Notes under the pieces: generated by a model
Told to the model about the DNA's origin: nothing
The model's input: the letters and a program-made list of their open reading frames with translations, nothing else
The model's database searches: none
Source of the DNA: Myxocyprinus asiaticus
Taxonomy: Eukaryota; Chordata; Actinopteri; Cypriniformes; Catostomidae
Direction of reading: 5' to 3'
NCBI RefSeq assembly: GCF_019703515.2
Contig: NC_059388.1
Span: 5,421,979-5,485,978, forward strand
Length of the DNA stretch: 64,000 nucleotides
Shown: piece by piece, positions 1 through 11,579 of the stretch
Layout of the letters: every line of letters begins with the position of its first letter
How positions within the stretch are numbered: position 1 is the first letter of the stretch
Translations under genes and position numbers: made by a program

Positions 1-356
1 CTCTACCCATCTCTACAACAGAAAAAAGTACAACAATTGGTAGCCAGCAGTATGTTCTTCACAAATGCATACACTGAATAGTCACCAAAGGCTTGCAGAC
101 TTAGCAGAATGTCCAACTGCAGACAGCCCTCTCACACTTTCCTTGTGAACAGGAAGCTACACACAATCTAAAATCATGTCTGTTTGATGGATGGGTTAGG
201 CTATCTGCTAAATTATAGAAAGATATCTACCATTTTTTTATTACAAAGGAAAATCAACAAGCTAGATAACTTAGCAGGCCACTTTCCAGGCAGGTCTGAA
301 CAGCGTCAAAAGAACAGTGTCTGCTCTCTGCCTCACATTACTTCAGGTGGATTTTT
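1..356. other. unassigned AT-rich DNA
   Basis: No coding exon, RNA gene or recognisable transposon end is visible here. Short open frames lack family signatures. Confidence 0.4.
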
Positions 357-797
357 CACAAGCGACAAAATTGGCAAAAAAAGTTTTTGATATTTAGTTA
401 AAAATTTACATAGTATTGCTTGCTAAGTTTATTTAGCAAGTTTCACAGAACCTGCCAAAAAAAGGTTGATATAAAAAGAGGCTTGCCAATGATGGTCACA
501 TAAATTTTTGCAGAAAAAAAACTAGCTAGCGCTACTCCTACAAATAAATGCTTCGTAACTAAAAAGGTTTGACTATCTTCCACAAGCGACAAAATTGGCC
601 AAAAAAGTTATTGATATTTAGCTAAAAATGTACATAGTGTTGCTAGCTTATGTTTATTTAGCAAGTTTCACAGAAATTTGCTTAAAAATAGAGGCTAGCT
701 GCCTGTCCTTTGAACGCCGACGGTCATGTCATTTTTTCCAGAAATAACTAGCGTTACTCCCACAAATAAATGCTTTGTAACTAAAACATTTTGACTT
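357..797. repeat. tandem duplication of a ~224-bp unit (two copies)
   Basis: The block opening CACAAGCGACAAAATTGG at 357 recurs at 581, and the later motif CAAATAAATGCTT (near 540) recurs near 764. The two copies are collinear with scattered substitutions and one larger indel in the middle. This is a local, moderately old tandem duplication with no coding content. Confidence 0.8.
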
Positions 798-1319
798 TCA
801 ATAGACAATATTGACAACACATGTTAAATAGCTTGTCTTACCTTGAAAGATCGCCTCGGTTTTCAATTTGAAGCAGTAAGTCCAACACTAGAGGTAATCT
901 CCCGGCGTATCCTCTCTGGATCTGCTCAGGCAAATGGACGGCGAAGATACTGAGAAAGGAACCATGGGAATAATTGTTCCCAAATTTGAACGCACCAGCT
1001 GGTAAGGTTTAAAGAGGGTTCCAATCCAGAACCCCTCTCGATCCACTTTTGTAGACGACAAAACCAAGCAGTTTACTGATATTTTGGTCCCAAATGGTTA
1101 AATCCGGCATCTCAGAAAAACTATACTCAAGCATTCCTTCCGTATCTGTGCTGCAACCACAGCAGCCCAAAAAAGCCTGTCTGAGCATCAAATACATCTA
1201 CTGGGCCATTAGTCATCTGACACCTACCTCAGCTAAATACGTACCAATCATCTCAAAATAAGAAATGCACAACAAGCCCTCATCAGATAACCATGATGTG
1301 TTCACGAACAGGATCAGAG
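798..1319. other. unassigned non-coding DNA
   Basis: No gene, structured repeat or transposon terminus could be supported in this stretch. Confidence 0.35.
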
Positions 1320-2060
1320 TGACGCTTGCTTCCTCCTTGTCAAACCACCAGGCCGGTCCCACTGTTTAGGCACTGCAGGGGCCCCTGCAGCCAGTCCAGG
1401 AGCCCCCAACCATCTCAAATTGGTGGATGGGCCCGCCTAAAACAATCAAGGGCTCTCCTATTCGAATTGCAGCAGGGGGTTCTCCCGTTCGAATGCGTGC
1501 AAGCTAACTCATGTTTATTTGAATCATGGGCTCCCTTTTCAAAGTGCAGCGAGGACTCCCCTGTTCAAATACAGTGAGGGCCCCTATTGCAGCTGGAGGG
1601 GGGGCCCAGGTCGGTTCCGAGCAGCTAGGATTCACGCCTCCACTCGGGGCGATCCTGCCAGACTGTGCAGTCTGGGTGGCCCCAGTGGTAGGGCATTGCA
1701 GATCCCTCCAACACAATTATGACAAGGGCTCTCCCATTTGATCTGCAGTAAGAGATCTCCTGTCCGAACGCAGCGTGAGCCATTCACGTTCTCTTGTATC
1801 ATTGGCTCTCCCATTCCTGACCTGGGACGACTCCCGTCGAATGCAGTGAGGGCCCTTCATGTTCGAACACCTGGTTGAGCTCGCTCGCTTGAGCAGCCGC
1901 CAAGTCTCCTTCCACGGGGCTCACACCATTCGCCGCATGGGCCAATCCGTCGAACTAACCAAGCCTGGAGGGAGACTTTATGTCAGTCTGGGTGGCTAGG
2001 ATTCACACCTCCGTCCAGGATGACCCTGCCCTACCACGGGGATGGCCCCCACGTTTGGGT
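1320..2060. repeat. GC-rich degenerate short-period repeat
   Basis: Variants of a roughly 30-bp phrase (GGCTCTCCYRTTCGAATGCAG-like) recur from about 1450 to 1580 and again from 1725 to 1870. A longer phrase containing TAGGATTCACRCCTCC and GTCTGGGTGGC occurs near 1630-1680 and again near 1985-2010 in a different order. Several overlapping frames stay open because the sequence is GC-rich and repetitive. I see no protein signature. Confidence 0.5.
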
Positions 2061-2406
2061 GTAATGATCCCTCCAGCGCATAAAAGCTCTTGCAGAGCTC
2101 ATTTCCATGCGGCCGTAACCACCACTGTCCCTTCAGTGTTTCAACTTACATTCTCTCTCCAAACTCTACCTATCTTACACCTCCCAGTTTCCTATTCTCC
2201 ACTTGATTCTATCTTCTTTGGCACATCTGCCCATCTCACACAAGGATAAGCAAGTGACCCCCCCCCCCACCTTCGCAAATTTGATTTTTTGTTTCACGTC
2301 CCTTTTGAAGGGTTCAAGAGACTTCGCAATATATTTCATCTTGTCTCAAACACAAGGCTCCGTAGACAACAACTCACTGTCCCGTTTTCCTGGCATCATT
2401 TGTGAG

Positions 2407-2804
2407 TATTCGAGCTCAGGTCTAGTCTCGAGCCTCGAGCCCTTCAACCCAGACAGCAAGCCACAAGTTTACACTATCCTCAAGGCAGGATTATATTAAC
2501 TTGCGAACTACTGAAATGGAGTTTCATAAACTAGGTTTGGGAGGAGCAAGTTAATTTACTCTGACCAATCACATTGCCAGAGTAAGCGTATATAAACAGC
2601 TGCTTACTTCAACATGGCGTTGAGTCTTCCGGCATCCCTCCACCTCCCCTTCTCCTCTGGTCTATTCATTAATAACTAATCTTGGGGCGGGAGGTATTCA
2701 AGCTCAGGTCAAGTCTCGAGCCTCGAGCCCTTTGCCCCAGACAGCGAGCCACACACGTTTACACTATCCTCAAGGCAGGATTATACGAACTTGCGAACTA
2801 CTGA
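2407..2804. repeat. direct repeat pair (~105 bp) flanking a TATA-containing segment
   Basis: The phrase beginning TATTCRAGCTCAGGTC and ending AACTTGCGAACTACTGAA occurs at 2407-2513 and 2695-2804 with about 90% identity by eye. The sequence between carries TATATAAAC near 2589 and a short leader. The layout suggests a tandem duplication or the remains of an LTR or MITE promoter region. The family is not recognised. Confidence 0.65.
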
Positions 2805-2934
2805 ACCACTTCATAAGGATAATTTTCGACACTGGATGCGGTGTCTGTTTTTAATCACTAAAAAGAATCGGTTTACAAGAGTGTAACACTTCTCAGTGAA
2901 AGGAGGAGGCGAGAAGCAGATTTCCTGGTTCAGG

Positions 2935-3253
2935 TAAGCGTTTTATTCTCCTTACTGCAGCAAATACACTTTCAGGGCTTTCACACTGTTCAATAATCCA
3001 CTCTAAAAATAAACAAACTACTTTACAATAGTAAACTCTCAGCTTCACAATAATAAACTTTTGACTTCACAATAGGGTCTCTGGTGCCCAGGCTCTCTTT
3101 CTCGTCTACTTGCGGTCTGGCTCTATTTATGCCGCTCTCCCCATGCTCACTGAAATTAGAGACAGGTGTTAGACATAATTTAGCTCAGGTGTAAGCGCCC
3201 TTACTGCCTTCTCTCTCTCCGGAGAGATGCTTGACCACGCCTTCGCTGCCACA
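2935..3253 (-). mobile_element. degenerate gypsy (Gmr1-type) LTR relic
   Basis: On the minus strand this begins TGTGGCAGCGAAGGCGTGG and continues through TCCGGAGAGAGAGAAGG, the CACCTGTCTCTAATTTCAG block and CACAATAATAAA runs. All of these match, in order, the LTRs of the gypsy element at 23878-28075. The end distal to the start is not recognisable. It is an older, diverged solo LTR or fragment. Confidence 0.75.
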
Positions 3254-3654
3254 AAGAGTTATTTGTTTGTCGAACTACACTAGTTGCTCTGTTTGTTTTG
3301 ATTCACCAAAAATAATTGGTTCATAAGAGTCATTTTTGTGTGAATCGGAATACATGAGATGGATGTTTTTGTGTTTCGCCCGTGAGCACAAACTCATTTC
3401 AAAGACATGTTTCCTTCCCATTATTTTGTGGCATATGGTCTTTTTATCTCCTCAACATTCAATTCAGACGGCAAACGGACATTCACAACTCGGGAATTTT
3501 TTCTTTTGCCGTGGGGTTGTGGATGGGGGAGCACCACTGCTGGAAAACTGTGTATGGAACTGCCGTTCTACATGAAGCCAAAAAGTAAGTGCAGCTTTTC
3601 TTTTTCGCGATGTTTTCGAACCTGTACTTGAGTGGAACATGATCCATCTGCAGC

Positions 3655-3880
3655 ACTGGCGCAGGCGTGCTTTGGTCAGAGTGGAAGAAATGCGATTAAA
3701 GCGTTTACATGCCAGTATAAAGCGATTAAAATAGGAGTACTCCACATATCTTGCTGTGATAATCATTACTCTGATTATCAGCATGATCACAATATTCTGT
3801 TTACATGAGCTACAGTTTAATCGCAGTATTGCTTTAATCGCATTATAATCGCATTATGAGGGTGCATGTAAACATAGCCA
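3655..3880. mobile_element. MITE-like repeat with GCGATTAAA inverted motifs
   Basis: Repeated GCGATTAAA/TTTAATCGC motifs sit in opposite orientations around a TGTTTACATG core, and the right edge reads CATGTAAACATAGCC. This looks like a small non-autonomous DNA transposon with terminal inverted repeats. The left terminus could not be fixed. Confidence 0.45.
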
Positions 3881-4045
3881 CTGATGCAAAAATTTCTGAT
3901 GGTAGATGTAACTTACTACCATCGGTAGAATGGGGTCAATGTCAGGGCATTGGAACATTCGGTAACAACATGTCGACTTCTCGTGTGATCATGTTGTGTT
4001 GACACACCATGTTCGAATCACAGACACAAACAAGCTTTGGCAAAG

Positions 4046-4115
4046 GGGAAGTTTACATTTACATTTATTCAATTAGGCAGACACTTTTATCCAAAGCAAT
4101 TAGCAAAAAGCACTC
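4046..4115 (+). repeat. short SINE-like teleost repeat fragment
   Basis: The phrase TTTACATTTATTCAATTAGG followed by CAGACACTTTTATCCAAAGC resembles a short dispersed repeat that is very common in teleost genomes. Only the fragment is visible. Neither a pol III A/B box nor a poly(A) tail is visible. Confidence 0.5.
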
Positions 4116-4860
4116 AGTCCAGGCAAGACTTGGTATATAGTGCACAAGTCATTTGAACTACATTTATGTGGTGCTTTATCATGTTTTTCAGTCCTTTTTG
4201 GAGCTTGGTCACTATGAACTGTTGTTGTATAGAAAAGAGCTGCAAGAACATAAAAATTCTCATTTTGTGACCTACGGTAAATATAACAGAAGTATATAGG
4301 TTTGGAATGACATGATGGGGAGTTAATACTGACAGATTTTTTTTATTGGGAAAACTATTGCTTTAAGCAAACTGAACGGTTTGGTAATGTGTTTACAATA
4401 TTTCTTCATTTGTAAAGCAGTGTGTTAACTATGCAATCTTTTTATGTCATCAGCATGGGCCTTGCAGTTTCATTGTGAGACTGTAATTAGCCTCCACTGA
4501 TTTGAGGGCAGCACACAACAAGTGATGAAAACCAACTCTGACAACTCCAATTCTGTGCCTGTCGCTTAACGATTGAAGACAATGACAAACCTAATACAAA
4601 TAACCTCTGATTTGCTGTTGACATTGTGAGTGCATTAAAACTATGATTTTGATTTTAATCTTTTTACTCCCAAGACAAATTATGAACTGAGCAAATTAAC
4701 TTTGTAGGTCATGGATAATATCCACTCACATTTGCTGTATTAATTTATGTTGTGGCATTGAAATTTCCCAAGTGACCATTTTCTTTAGAATAAATGTATA
4801 CCCTCTAATTATTTCATGCTTCCGTTGGAGAGTGGTCATAGTGAAACTACTAAAATATGC
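4116..4860. other. unassigned non-coding DNA
   Basis: AT-rich sequence with no supported gene or repeat. Part of it resembles a dispersed phrase seen again near 22390-22600 (GGAGCTTG, then a GGTCAC or GGCTACCA context), but the match is weak. Confidence 0.3.
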
Positions 4861-4861
4861 C

Positions 4862-5690
4862 TATAGAGCTGAGGAGGGCGGGGCCGGGCTGGAATGAGAC
4901 ACACCCGGTCCCCAATCAGCTTGATGGGGCGCGCGAGGGATAAAGGCGGCCGGGGACAACAGTTCGAGAGAGAGAGAATTGCAGGCAGCTGTACTGTGTG
5001 TTTATAGTTGTGTGTTTTTTGTTTGAGTTGTTTATTAAATTATTATTTAAATTGTCAAGCCGGTTCTCGCCTCCTCCTTTCCACTGAACCCCCTTACACT
5101 GGTGCCGAAACCCGGGAAGGAGGAGGGATTCCCGTCACAGAGTCCTCGACACTGCCATCCACCCAGGGGAGCGCCGCTGCCATCCGACGGGGGACGGAGT
5201 AGCCCGACCACCCGGACGCAGGGAACGGCCGCTGTCCGCGAGGCGAGTGGGGACGGAACTCCCTGACTGCCTGGAGCAAGGGAGCCGCTGCCGGGGGCAG
5301 AGGAGTGCCCTGCCGTCCCCCGGGAACGCGGAGGGGTCGAGAGAAGACCGCCGTCTGCGGGGGGAGGAGGGAAGCGACTCCCCGACCGCCTGGAGTGGTA
5401 GGGCCGCTGCCAGGGGCGGAGGAGTGTCCCCACGGGAAACCGGGAACACGGAGGGGTGTTTTGTCTGCTGGGGGTCGGAGGTCTGACTCCGGTCCGCCCA
5501 GGGAGGAGCGGCTGCAGTCCGCCTGAGAGGGTGGAGTAGTGATCGAGGACCACGCGACGGCGCATCAGAGAACCGGTGAGTTTCTTTTCTCTCTCTCTCC
5601 TCTCTCTCTCTCTGTCACTCCGTGTTGGCCTTTCCCTCGCCATTTTGTTTTGTTGTTTTTCCCCTCCTGTCTCCTCCCAGGTCGAGGAAG
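4862..5690 (+). mobile_element. gypsy-type LTR 3' part plus PBS and 5' leader
   Basis: A GC-rich promoter-like stretch (GGGATAAAGGCGGCC near 4938) leads into an AT-rich 3' LTR end finishing TTACA at 5098. A primer-binding site starts at 5100. The following ~570 bases are a GC-rich untranslated leader with an internal duplication: the block around 5262-5337 is repeated, diverged, at 5384-5457 (period about 122 bp). No gag or pol follows, so the element is truncated at the right. Long open frames here on both strands are GC artefacts. Confidence 0.75.
5100..5117 (+). promoter_or_regulatory. retrotransposon primer-binding site
   Basis: TGGTGCCGAAACCCGGGA lies two bases after the CA end of the LTR. 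It starts with TGG, complementary to a tRNA CCA 3' end. The element at 23878 has the same site with a single G-to-A difference at a CpG. Confidence 0.8.
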
Positions 5691-5699
5691 GCGGGGATG

Positions 5700-6419
5700 A
5701 CCCCCTTCAAAGTCGTCATACTGTTGCTCCCAAATACTTATATTATTAGACAAGCAAGATTTGGTGATACAATAATGATATCTAAAGCCTAAAACAGTGA
5801 AAATAGTCAAGACTTACACAAATTGCGAATGTGAATATATATTGTGTCCAGCTGTAATAGACCTGGGTGTTCGCCTCCCGTGTAAGGAAATACGGGATGT
5901 TCGCCGGTGGGATGTGGCACCCTCCATTATTTCACTGGTCGACCAAGGGAGCATCGCCCTTGACTATTTCGCTGCTTAAATACAGGATAATTGGCATCCC
6001 GATGCATTCATTTTGTCCAAAATACGAGACGTCCTGGCTAATACGAGACAGATGAGAAAGCCTGCAACCTTTCATGCTCCGCTTTCTTCTTATACAATAC
6101 AAAAATTTAACCTCAAATCAGTATTTCATGAGCAATTATGTATTTATTTGGTAAGTAACCATGTAATATGCATAATCTGCTCCATGTTAGAGTCCTGATC
6201 ATGGTTTATTTTGCGATTAAAAACTACTAAATATACAAATTGCCTACATTTTAACATTAACAAACACAGACAGAAACATTAGTATTAAATTTGTTACTCG
6301 CTGACAAACTGTCATATCCAATATAGTTGGCACTGCTCTGTCTTTCAATAATGGTTTCTTTGCTAAGTCTGGATCATAATAGTTCTTAAAAGAATCCTTA
6401 GGGAATTGTGCCAAACAAA
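5700..6419. other. unassigned non-coding DNA
   Basis: No exon, RNA gene or transposon terminus is supported between the gypsy leader and the next element. Confidence 0.35.
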
Positions 6420-7705
6420 ACAGAGGGCTCTATTTTTTGTTAGTGCGCTACGACCGTGCGCAAAGTCTTATCCTATTTTCGTGAGAGCACTTATTCTAAG
6501 TGCAATTTTTGTGCCACTGCAATGCTCAAGTGGGAGTGGGTGGGAGTGTTTGCGTCACTGTGGGTGTATGCACGCAAACTGTGGGTGTATTGTATGTTAA
6601 TGAAGTGGCACAAAGCACAATTTGCTATTTTCTTGAGAAATATGTCATTGCGCTAAGACGTTTCAATACCACCTCTTATCTCATCGCAGAGTCCAAATTC
6701 AGTTCCTGCATTTGCAGTTTGGAGATTCCACCAGCAGGTGGTTATAAAGTTCATGTCCAAATTCTGAAAGTACAGAACATCAAATTATGTCCCTTCAATC
6801 ACTGTTGAAGCATTTTGTTGAAACAAAAAATAATGAAATAAAAAAATTATTATCAATTATTATTATTATTATTGTTATGTTTATATATTATTATTGTTGT
6901 ATATTTACAATCATATTTATGATTTAATTTGGACTAGTAATTTTCCACCTGTCGTTGAGAGTGGTTTTTAAATCACTGCAAAAGAAGCTGGTGGAAGAAT
7001 TTTGATTTGGTATGATATTTTTGACCACTTCGTTATTTTGATTATATTTGAGTTTAGTTTGAAGTATAAGTTGAATTTAGAAATAGTTTCTGTTTATTTA
7101 TTTTTTTATTTCAATAAATGAATAACATTTTCAAAATCAAAATTAACTTTTAGAAGTGAAGTGCATTCCGATACAATCACTTTTTAAACTAGCCATGATT
7201 TGTGTGCCAGTAGATAAAAATGATTAATCATACTTACATTCTCTATCATTAAACAGAGCATTCATCCAAATTCTGACGAGAATTACTTTGTCTATGCGTA
7301 TAAAAGAAGCGTGTCACTGTCAAAGAATGCCTGACATTCAACAGACCTCTAGAAAGTTAATGCACAAAAGAATGTAGATTTCAGTTCTTCTAATTCGTTG
7401 CATACAATCCATTTACACTACCAACTTTGAATGTGCTGTCTTTGTTTATATTGCTGGTGCTTGAGGGAATTGACTGTATAATAGGATGCAGATGGTGCCG
7501 GAGAAGAACCTCAGAATTAAATTGCACTTGGCCCAGCCCATTTGCGGGTTGCACTGGCGATTTCACAAAACCCACTTGCACCTTGACTTAGCGCATGCTT
7601 GCACAAAAATACCAAAACTTCATGGCTATGCTCACTGACTTTGCACTTATGACTTAAAGCATTGTGCTGCGCTTAATTCTAGCACTCTTAAAATAGGGTC
7701 CATAA
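6420..7705. mobile_element. possible hAT-like non-autonomous DNA transposon
   Basis: The left edge reads CAGAGGGCTCTATTTTTTG and the right edge reads AAAATAGGGTCC, an approximate inverted repeat. Subterminal TTAGTGCGC / GCGCTTAATTC motifs mirror each other, and further GTGCAA-rich phrases occur in opposite orientation near 6505 and 7560-7600. There is no transposase frame. An 8-bp target duplication could not be found, so the borders are tentative. Confidence 0.45.
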
Positions 7706-8680
7706 TCCCACATTGATCGATCAGGAACTTTGTTCAAAAAGATTTTCAGCCACTCTTTCCAAATGTTGTCATTCTTTGGAAGGCTATGTAGAGACACTAA
7801 AATTCCACAGCCAGTAAGAGCACAACATTTTCAAATCTTCTCTAACATCGCAATCTCTTTATTAAATACAACTACAGCAATGGTCCCTCTGGGTGTATTG
7901 CAATGGTTGTGCCACTGCTACCTGTCCAGTTCTCTGATCATTCACTTTGACTGCACACAAGTGGGCGGACCAAAGAAGTGTTGATGTAAAAGGAGGCATT
8001 GATCTTTTGCTATGGAGGTGGTCATGCATTAATGAAGGCCCCCTAGTGACATAGGGAAGTTGTGGAAGTAGGGAACAAGCTGTTTTTTGCTGAATGGTGT
8101 CAATAAATGCTCTTTTTGAACTAGGGAGAAAATTTTGAGTTCTGAAACTTACTGTATGTTTTTATAGTGCAATAAATTCTTGTAAAGTATGTCAAAAGAT
8201 CAAGGAAAATTTGATTCCTCATGACATGACCCCTTTCATTCAGAAACAGGCCTAGTGGGTGCACATGTGCACATATTGTATGGTGGTGATCACACAGGAA
8301 TTCGGCATGTTGTTTCTGAGAGTTCCAGTACCCTAGGATTGGCCACATTATTCGGACTCACCGACAAGCGGCATCTCCTGTCAGACATTTTTTGCATCAG
8401 CTCAAGTGTGTATACCTTCCCCTATGGCGCATTTTCCCTTTAACATTACATTTTTACTCCACTGATAGTTAGGTTTATGTTTGGGGTTTAGATTGGGGGG
8501 GTAGTTTATTAAATATGCCTTCCCCTTAACTGTATTAAAGCCTGTACAGCTGAAAACACCTCGCTCCACAGCTCGCTTTTGGTGCCCCTCTATGGACATT
8601 ACACCCAGAAAATTGAGCCACGTGTGTCTTTACACCCAACATGACTTAACGTTTTGGCCACTGGGGCCAGTGTTTCACAC
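7706..8680. other. unassigned non-coding DNA
   Basis: Nothing beyond short random frames could be recognised here. Confidence 0.35.
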
Positions 8681-8689
8681 TGCACTGAG

Positions 8690-8920
8690 CTGTGTTGGCA
8701 ATAGATTTGGGGGACCTAGGAGTGAAAGTACTGCTGTGACAGTGAAGTAGTTGAGCTGATGTTAAAGGAGTTCCTGTGGGAGCCGAATAAAAATAATGCT
8801 GCAGCAGTAAATTATTTGAGACTATAGTAAAAGGTACTCCTGCAGGAGAAGAGTGAAAACATTGCTGTGGCAGTGGTATAGATGAGACAACAGTAAAAGG
8901 AGCTCCTGCAGGACACATCT
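8690..8920. repeat. ~66-bp minisatellite, three to four units
   Basis: Units contain AGCTCCTGCAGGA, TGAAAACATTGCTG, GGCAGTG, and a GAGAC..AGTAAAAGG segment, repeated with substitutions. Read on the minus strand, the period is a multiple of three and an open frame of 90 codons crosses all units, giving a 22-residue peptide repeat (PAGAPFTVVSSIPLPQQCF-like). No homologous protein is recognised. The open frame may simply follow from the period. Confidence 0.65.
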
Positions 8921-9002
8921 ATAAGGGAAACAAAGGGTTAAAAAGCGTGGTTTTCACACTATAAATGCATAACTTGTATTTATAACATTTACAGATAATA
9001 AA

Positions 9003-9030
9003 GCAGTTAAATGTAAATACATTTAACTGC
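9003..9030. repeat. perfect 13-bp inverted repeat with 2-bp loop
   Basis: GCAGTTAAATGTA is followed by AA and then its exact reverse complement. It is a strong potential cruciform or hairpin, AT-rich and without a downstream T-run that would suggest a terminator. Confidence 0.8.
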
Positions 9031-10341
9031 AGAAATGCCTCTCAAGTGCATTAAACAACTCTAGCAATTAAGGTAGTTAATGAATAACAGACCTTAAAAA
9101 ATCAAATAGGAAATCTTTAAAACATAGACCATACTGATGATCTTATTTCAATGAGAGCACCTCATGTATCAAAGAGGTATTAGAACCTTGGGACTGGGGG
9201 AGCAAACTTCCCTCTTGCTATTTAGAATCAAAAGTCATTCTGTGGAGATTATATCAAGCTCTTCATATTGCATATTTGGGCTCATTTGAATGCTTCCAAC
9301 ACTTGTCTGCAAATCAAAAAGCATATGTTAAGAGTTGGTCATGTTGCCTAAATGCACTGTAAATTTGAGTTTCCAAGCTTTGAAACAATTGCATTTTTGT
9401 TGGACAAGCGAGTTATTTATTAATCTTATTAATCAGAGGGGGTTGAAAGGTACCTGCAAGCACCTAAGGAATGAAAAATGTATTTGCTCTTATGCCTGTA
9501 GAGTGAATAATAATGAAATTAGGTGTAAATACACCTTTGAGATGGGGCAAAAGATACATGAAAATACACCTGTAAAAAGAGTGTTAATGTGGCCAGCATA
9601 CACTCCTGTAGTGGGAATTAAAAAACTTGTAGTCATGTAGATTCAAGCCTCTTCAAACAAAAGATGCACTGCTGGCCTCACACATTTGTTAGTATACAGT
9701 GCAAAGCAAGGGTGAAAGGATGCACACTGTGGTGTGAACAAGAACATTTGTCCTGGCCTGTGGGAGGAGAGAAAAGTCATACAGCAGCCCACAGAGTTAA
9801 ACATGTGAACAGAAGTAGCAGGTGCAATAACTGCAAAATATTAAGAAATAATCTGAACCAACAGATTCTGATAAACCCCAATAATAGCGATTTAGGAATT
9901 TTGTTTGATAAGTAGAAAAGGATAGTGGTGAACTATCAGAAAAAATGGTTGTAAAAAAATATTGAATGAAGATATAGGTTGATATGTGAATTGAAAAAAA
10001 AAAAAAAAATCTTCTAATCTTATATCTTCTAAAGTATTTGACGAATCATGAGGGTCTCTAGATGATACATGCAAAATGATGTGCGAATTGACCAATGGTC
10101 TATGAAGAATTCTGTCATTACTTCCAGTCATTTCAGTTAAATGTTCTGTAGGTTGTGGTCAGTTCAATTTAAATGCCAACTCTTTAAATGTAATTGCAAG
10201 TGACTGACTCTTAAATTCAAAATCCCTTATGTATGGGCGACCAGAGTTCGAATCATCTCAGGTCACTTCCCGATCACACTCTCCATTATTCTCTTCTACC
10301 TGCCCAAACAAAGGCAAAAAGTCCACACAAATAAAGAAATG
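9031..10341. other. unassigned non-coding DNA
   Basis: No gene recognised. Open frames near 9335-9640 and 9664-9915 have no family signature, no splice context and ordinary composition. A poly(A) stretch lies at about 9993-10008. Confidence 0.35.
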
Positions 10342-10343
10342 TA

Positions 10344-11577
10344 CACTGCCTTGCCAAAAAATTTTGCCGTTTGTATTTAAATAAGCAGATAATTAAGAAC
10401 CTATGATTGGATCATTATTTAAGTGATTAATATGTTTCAGCTGGCAACAATTCATTTAACCATAACTGATGCAGTGTGTAGCTTCTCATTTCTAAAACAA
10501 CCATGTCGAAAGATGTATTCCGTGGTCGTGGAAAAGATGTAACTGCATTTCAGAAGGGGCAAATTATTGGCCTGCATCAAGCAAAGAAAACAACTAAGGA
10601 GGACTGGAATTGGGTTAAGAACTGTCCACCACATTATTAAAACCTGGAAGGATAGTGGTGACCCGTCAGCTTAGCGGAAGTAATGTGGTTGGAAAAAATC
10701 TTGAATGATCGTGATTGGAGACCACTAAAACATTTGGTGAAGTCACATCGTAAAAATTCAACATTAGAACTCACGGCTATGCTTAATAGTGAAAGTAAGA
10801 GCATTTCCACAAGCACAATGCGACGAGAACTTACAGGATTAGGACTAAACAGCTGTGTGGACACAAGAAAGCCACTTGTTAGTGAGGCTAATTGTAAAAA
10901 ACTATTTCAATTTGCTAGGGAGCATAAAGATTGGACTGTGGAGCAATGGAAAAAAGTCATAGTCTGATGAGTCCAGATTTACCCTATTCCAAAGCGATGG
11001 GAGCATCAGGGTAAGAAGGGAAGTGCATGAAGCGATGCACCCGTCATGCATAGTGCCCACTGTACAAGCCTCTGGAGGCAGTGTTATGATCTGGGGTTGC
11101 TTCAATTGGTCAGGTCTAGGGTCAGCAACATTATGCGACAATAAAATGAAGTCAGCTGATTACCTGAATGTACTGAATGACCAGTTTTTCCCATCAATTT
11201 ATTTTTTTCTTTCCTGACGGCACGGGCATATTCCAGGATGACAATTCTAAGATTCATCTGGCTTAAATTGTGAAAGAGTGGTTCAGGGATCATGAGGAAT
11301 CATTTTCACACATGAACTGGCCACCACAGAGTCATGACCTTAACCCCATTGAAAGTCTTTGGGATGAGCTGGAGAAGACTTTACGGAGTGGTTAGACTCT
11401 CCCATCATCAATACAAGAACTCAGCCAAAAATAAATGCAACTCTGGATGGAAATAAATTTAGTGACATTGGATAAGGTTGTCGGAACAATGCCATGAAGA
11501 ATGCATGCCGTAATCAAAGCTAAATGCGGTCCAATGAAATATTAGAGTATAAAACTTTTTTTTTTGGCCAGGCAGTG
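10344..11577 (+). mobile_element. Tc1/mariner transposon (degenerate) with TA target duplication
   Basis: CACTGCCTTGCCAAAAAA at the left and TTTTTTGGCCAGGCAGTG at the right form terminal inverted repeats, and each end is flanked by TA, the Tc1/mariner target duplication. The ~1.23-kb length fits an autonomous Tc1-type element. The enclosed transposase is broken, so this copy cannot encode its own mobility. Confidence 0.88.
10503..11545 (+). pseudogene. Tc1-type transposase pseudogene
   Basis: The frame starts MSKDVFRGRGKDVTAFQKG. Later come the Tc1-family blocks HKDWTVEQWKKV followed, one frame over, by SDES, then ASGGSVMIWGCF, and after a damaged stretch the SPxDLNPIExLW-like block written as [14 protein letters not shown]. 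The C-terminus ends KCGPMKY before a stop at 11545. The N-terminal helix-turn-helix region and the DDE/D catalytic region are both recognisable. Several frameshifts, for example near 10965 and near 11215, interrupt translation. Known Tc1 transposases are about 340 residues and this span matches that length. Confidence 0.85.
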
Positions 11578-11579
11578 TA

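Noticed and set aside
5047..5643. 198-codon minus-strand frame rich in Arg, Pro and Gly
   Set aside because: GC-rich leader of a gypsy element. No homology, and it overlaps the primer-binding site.
9003..9030. Hairpin as a transcription terminator or tRNA arm
   Set aside because: No T-run, no cloverleaf, no neighbouring gene, and the context is AT-rich intergenic DNA.
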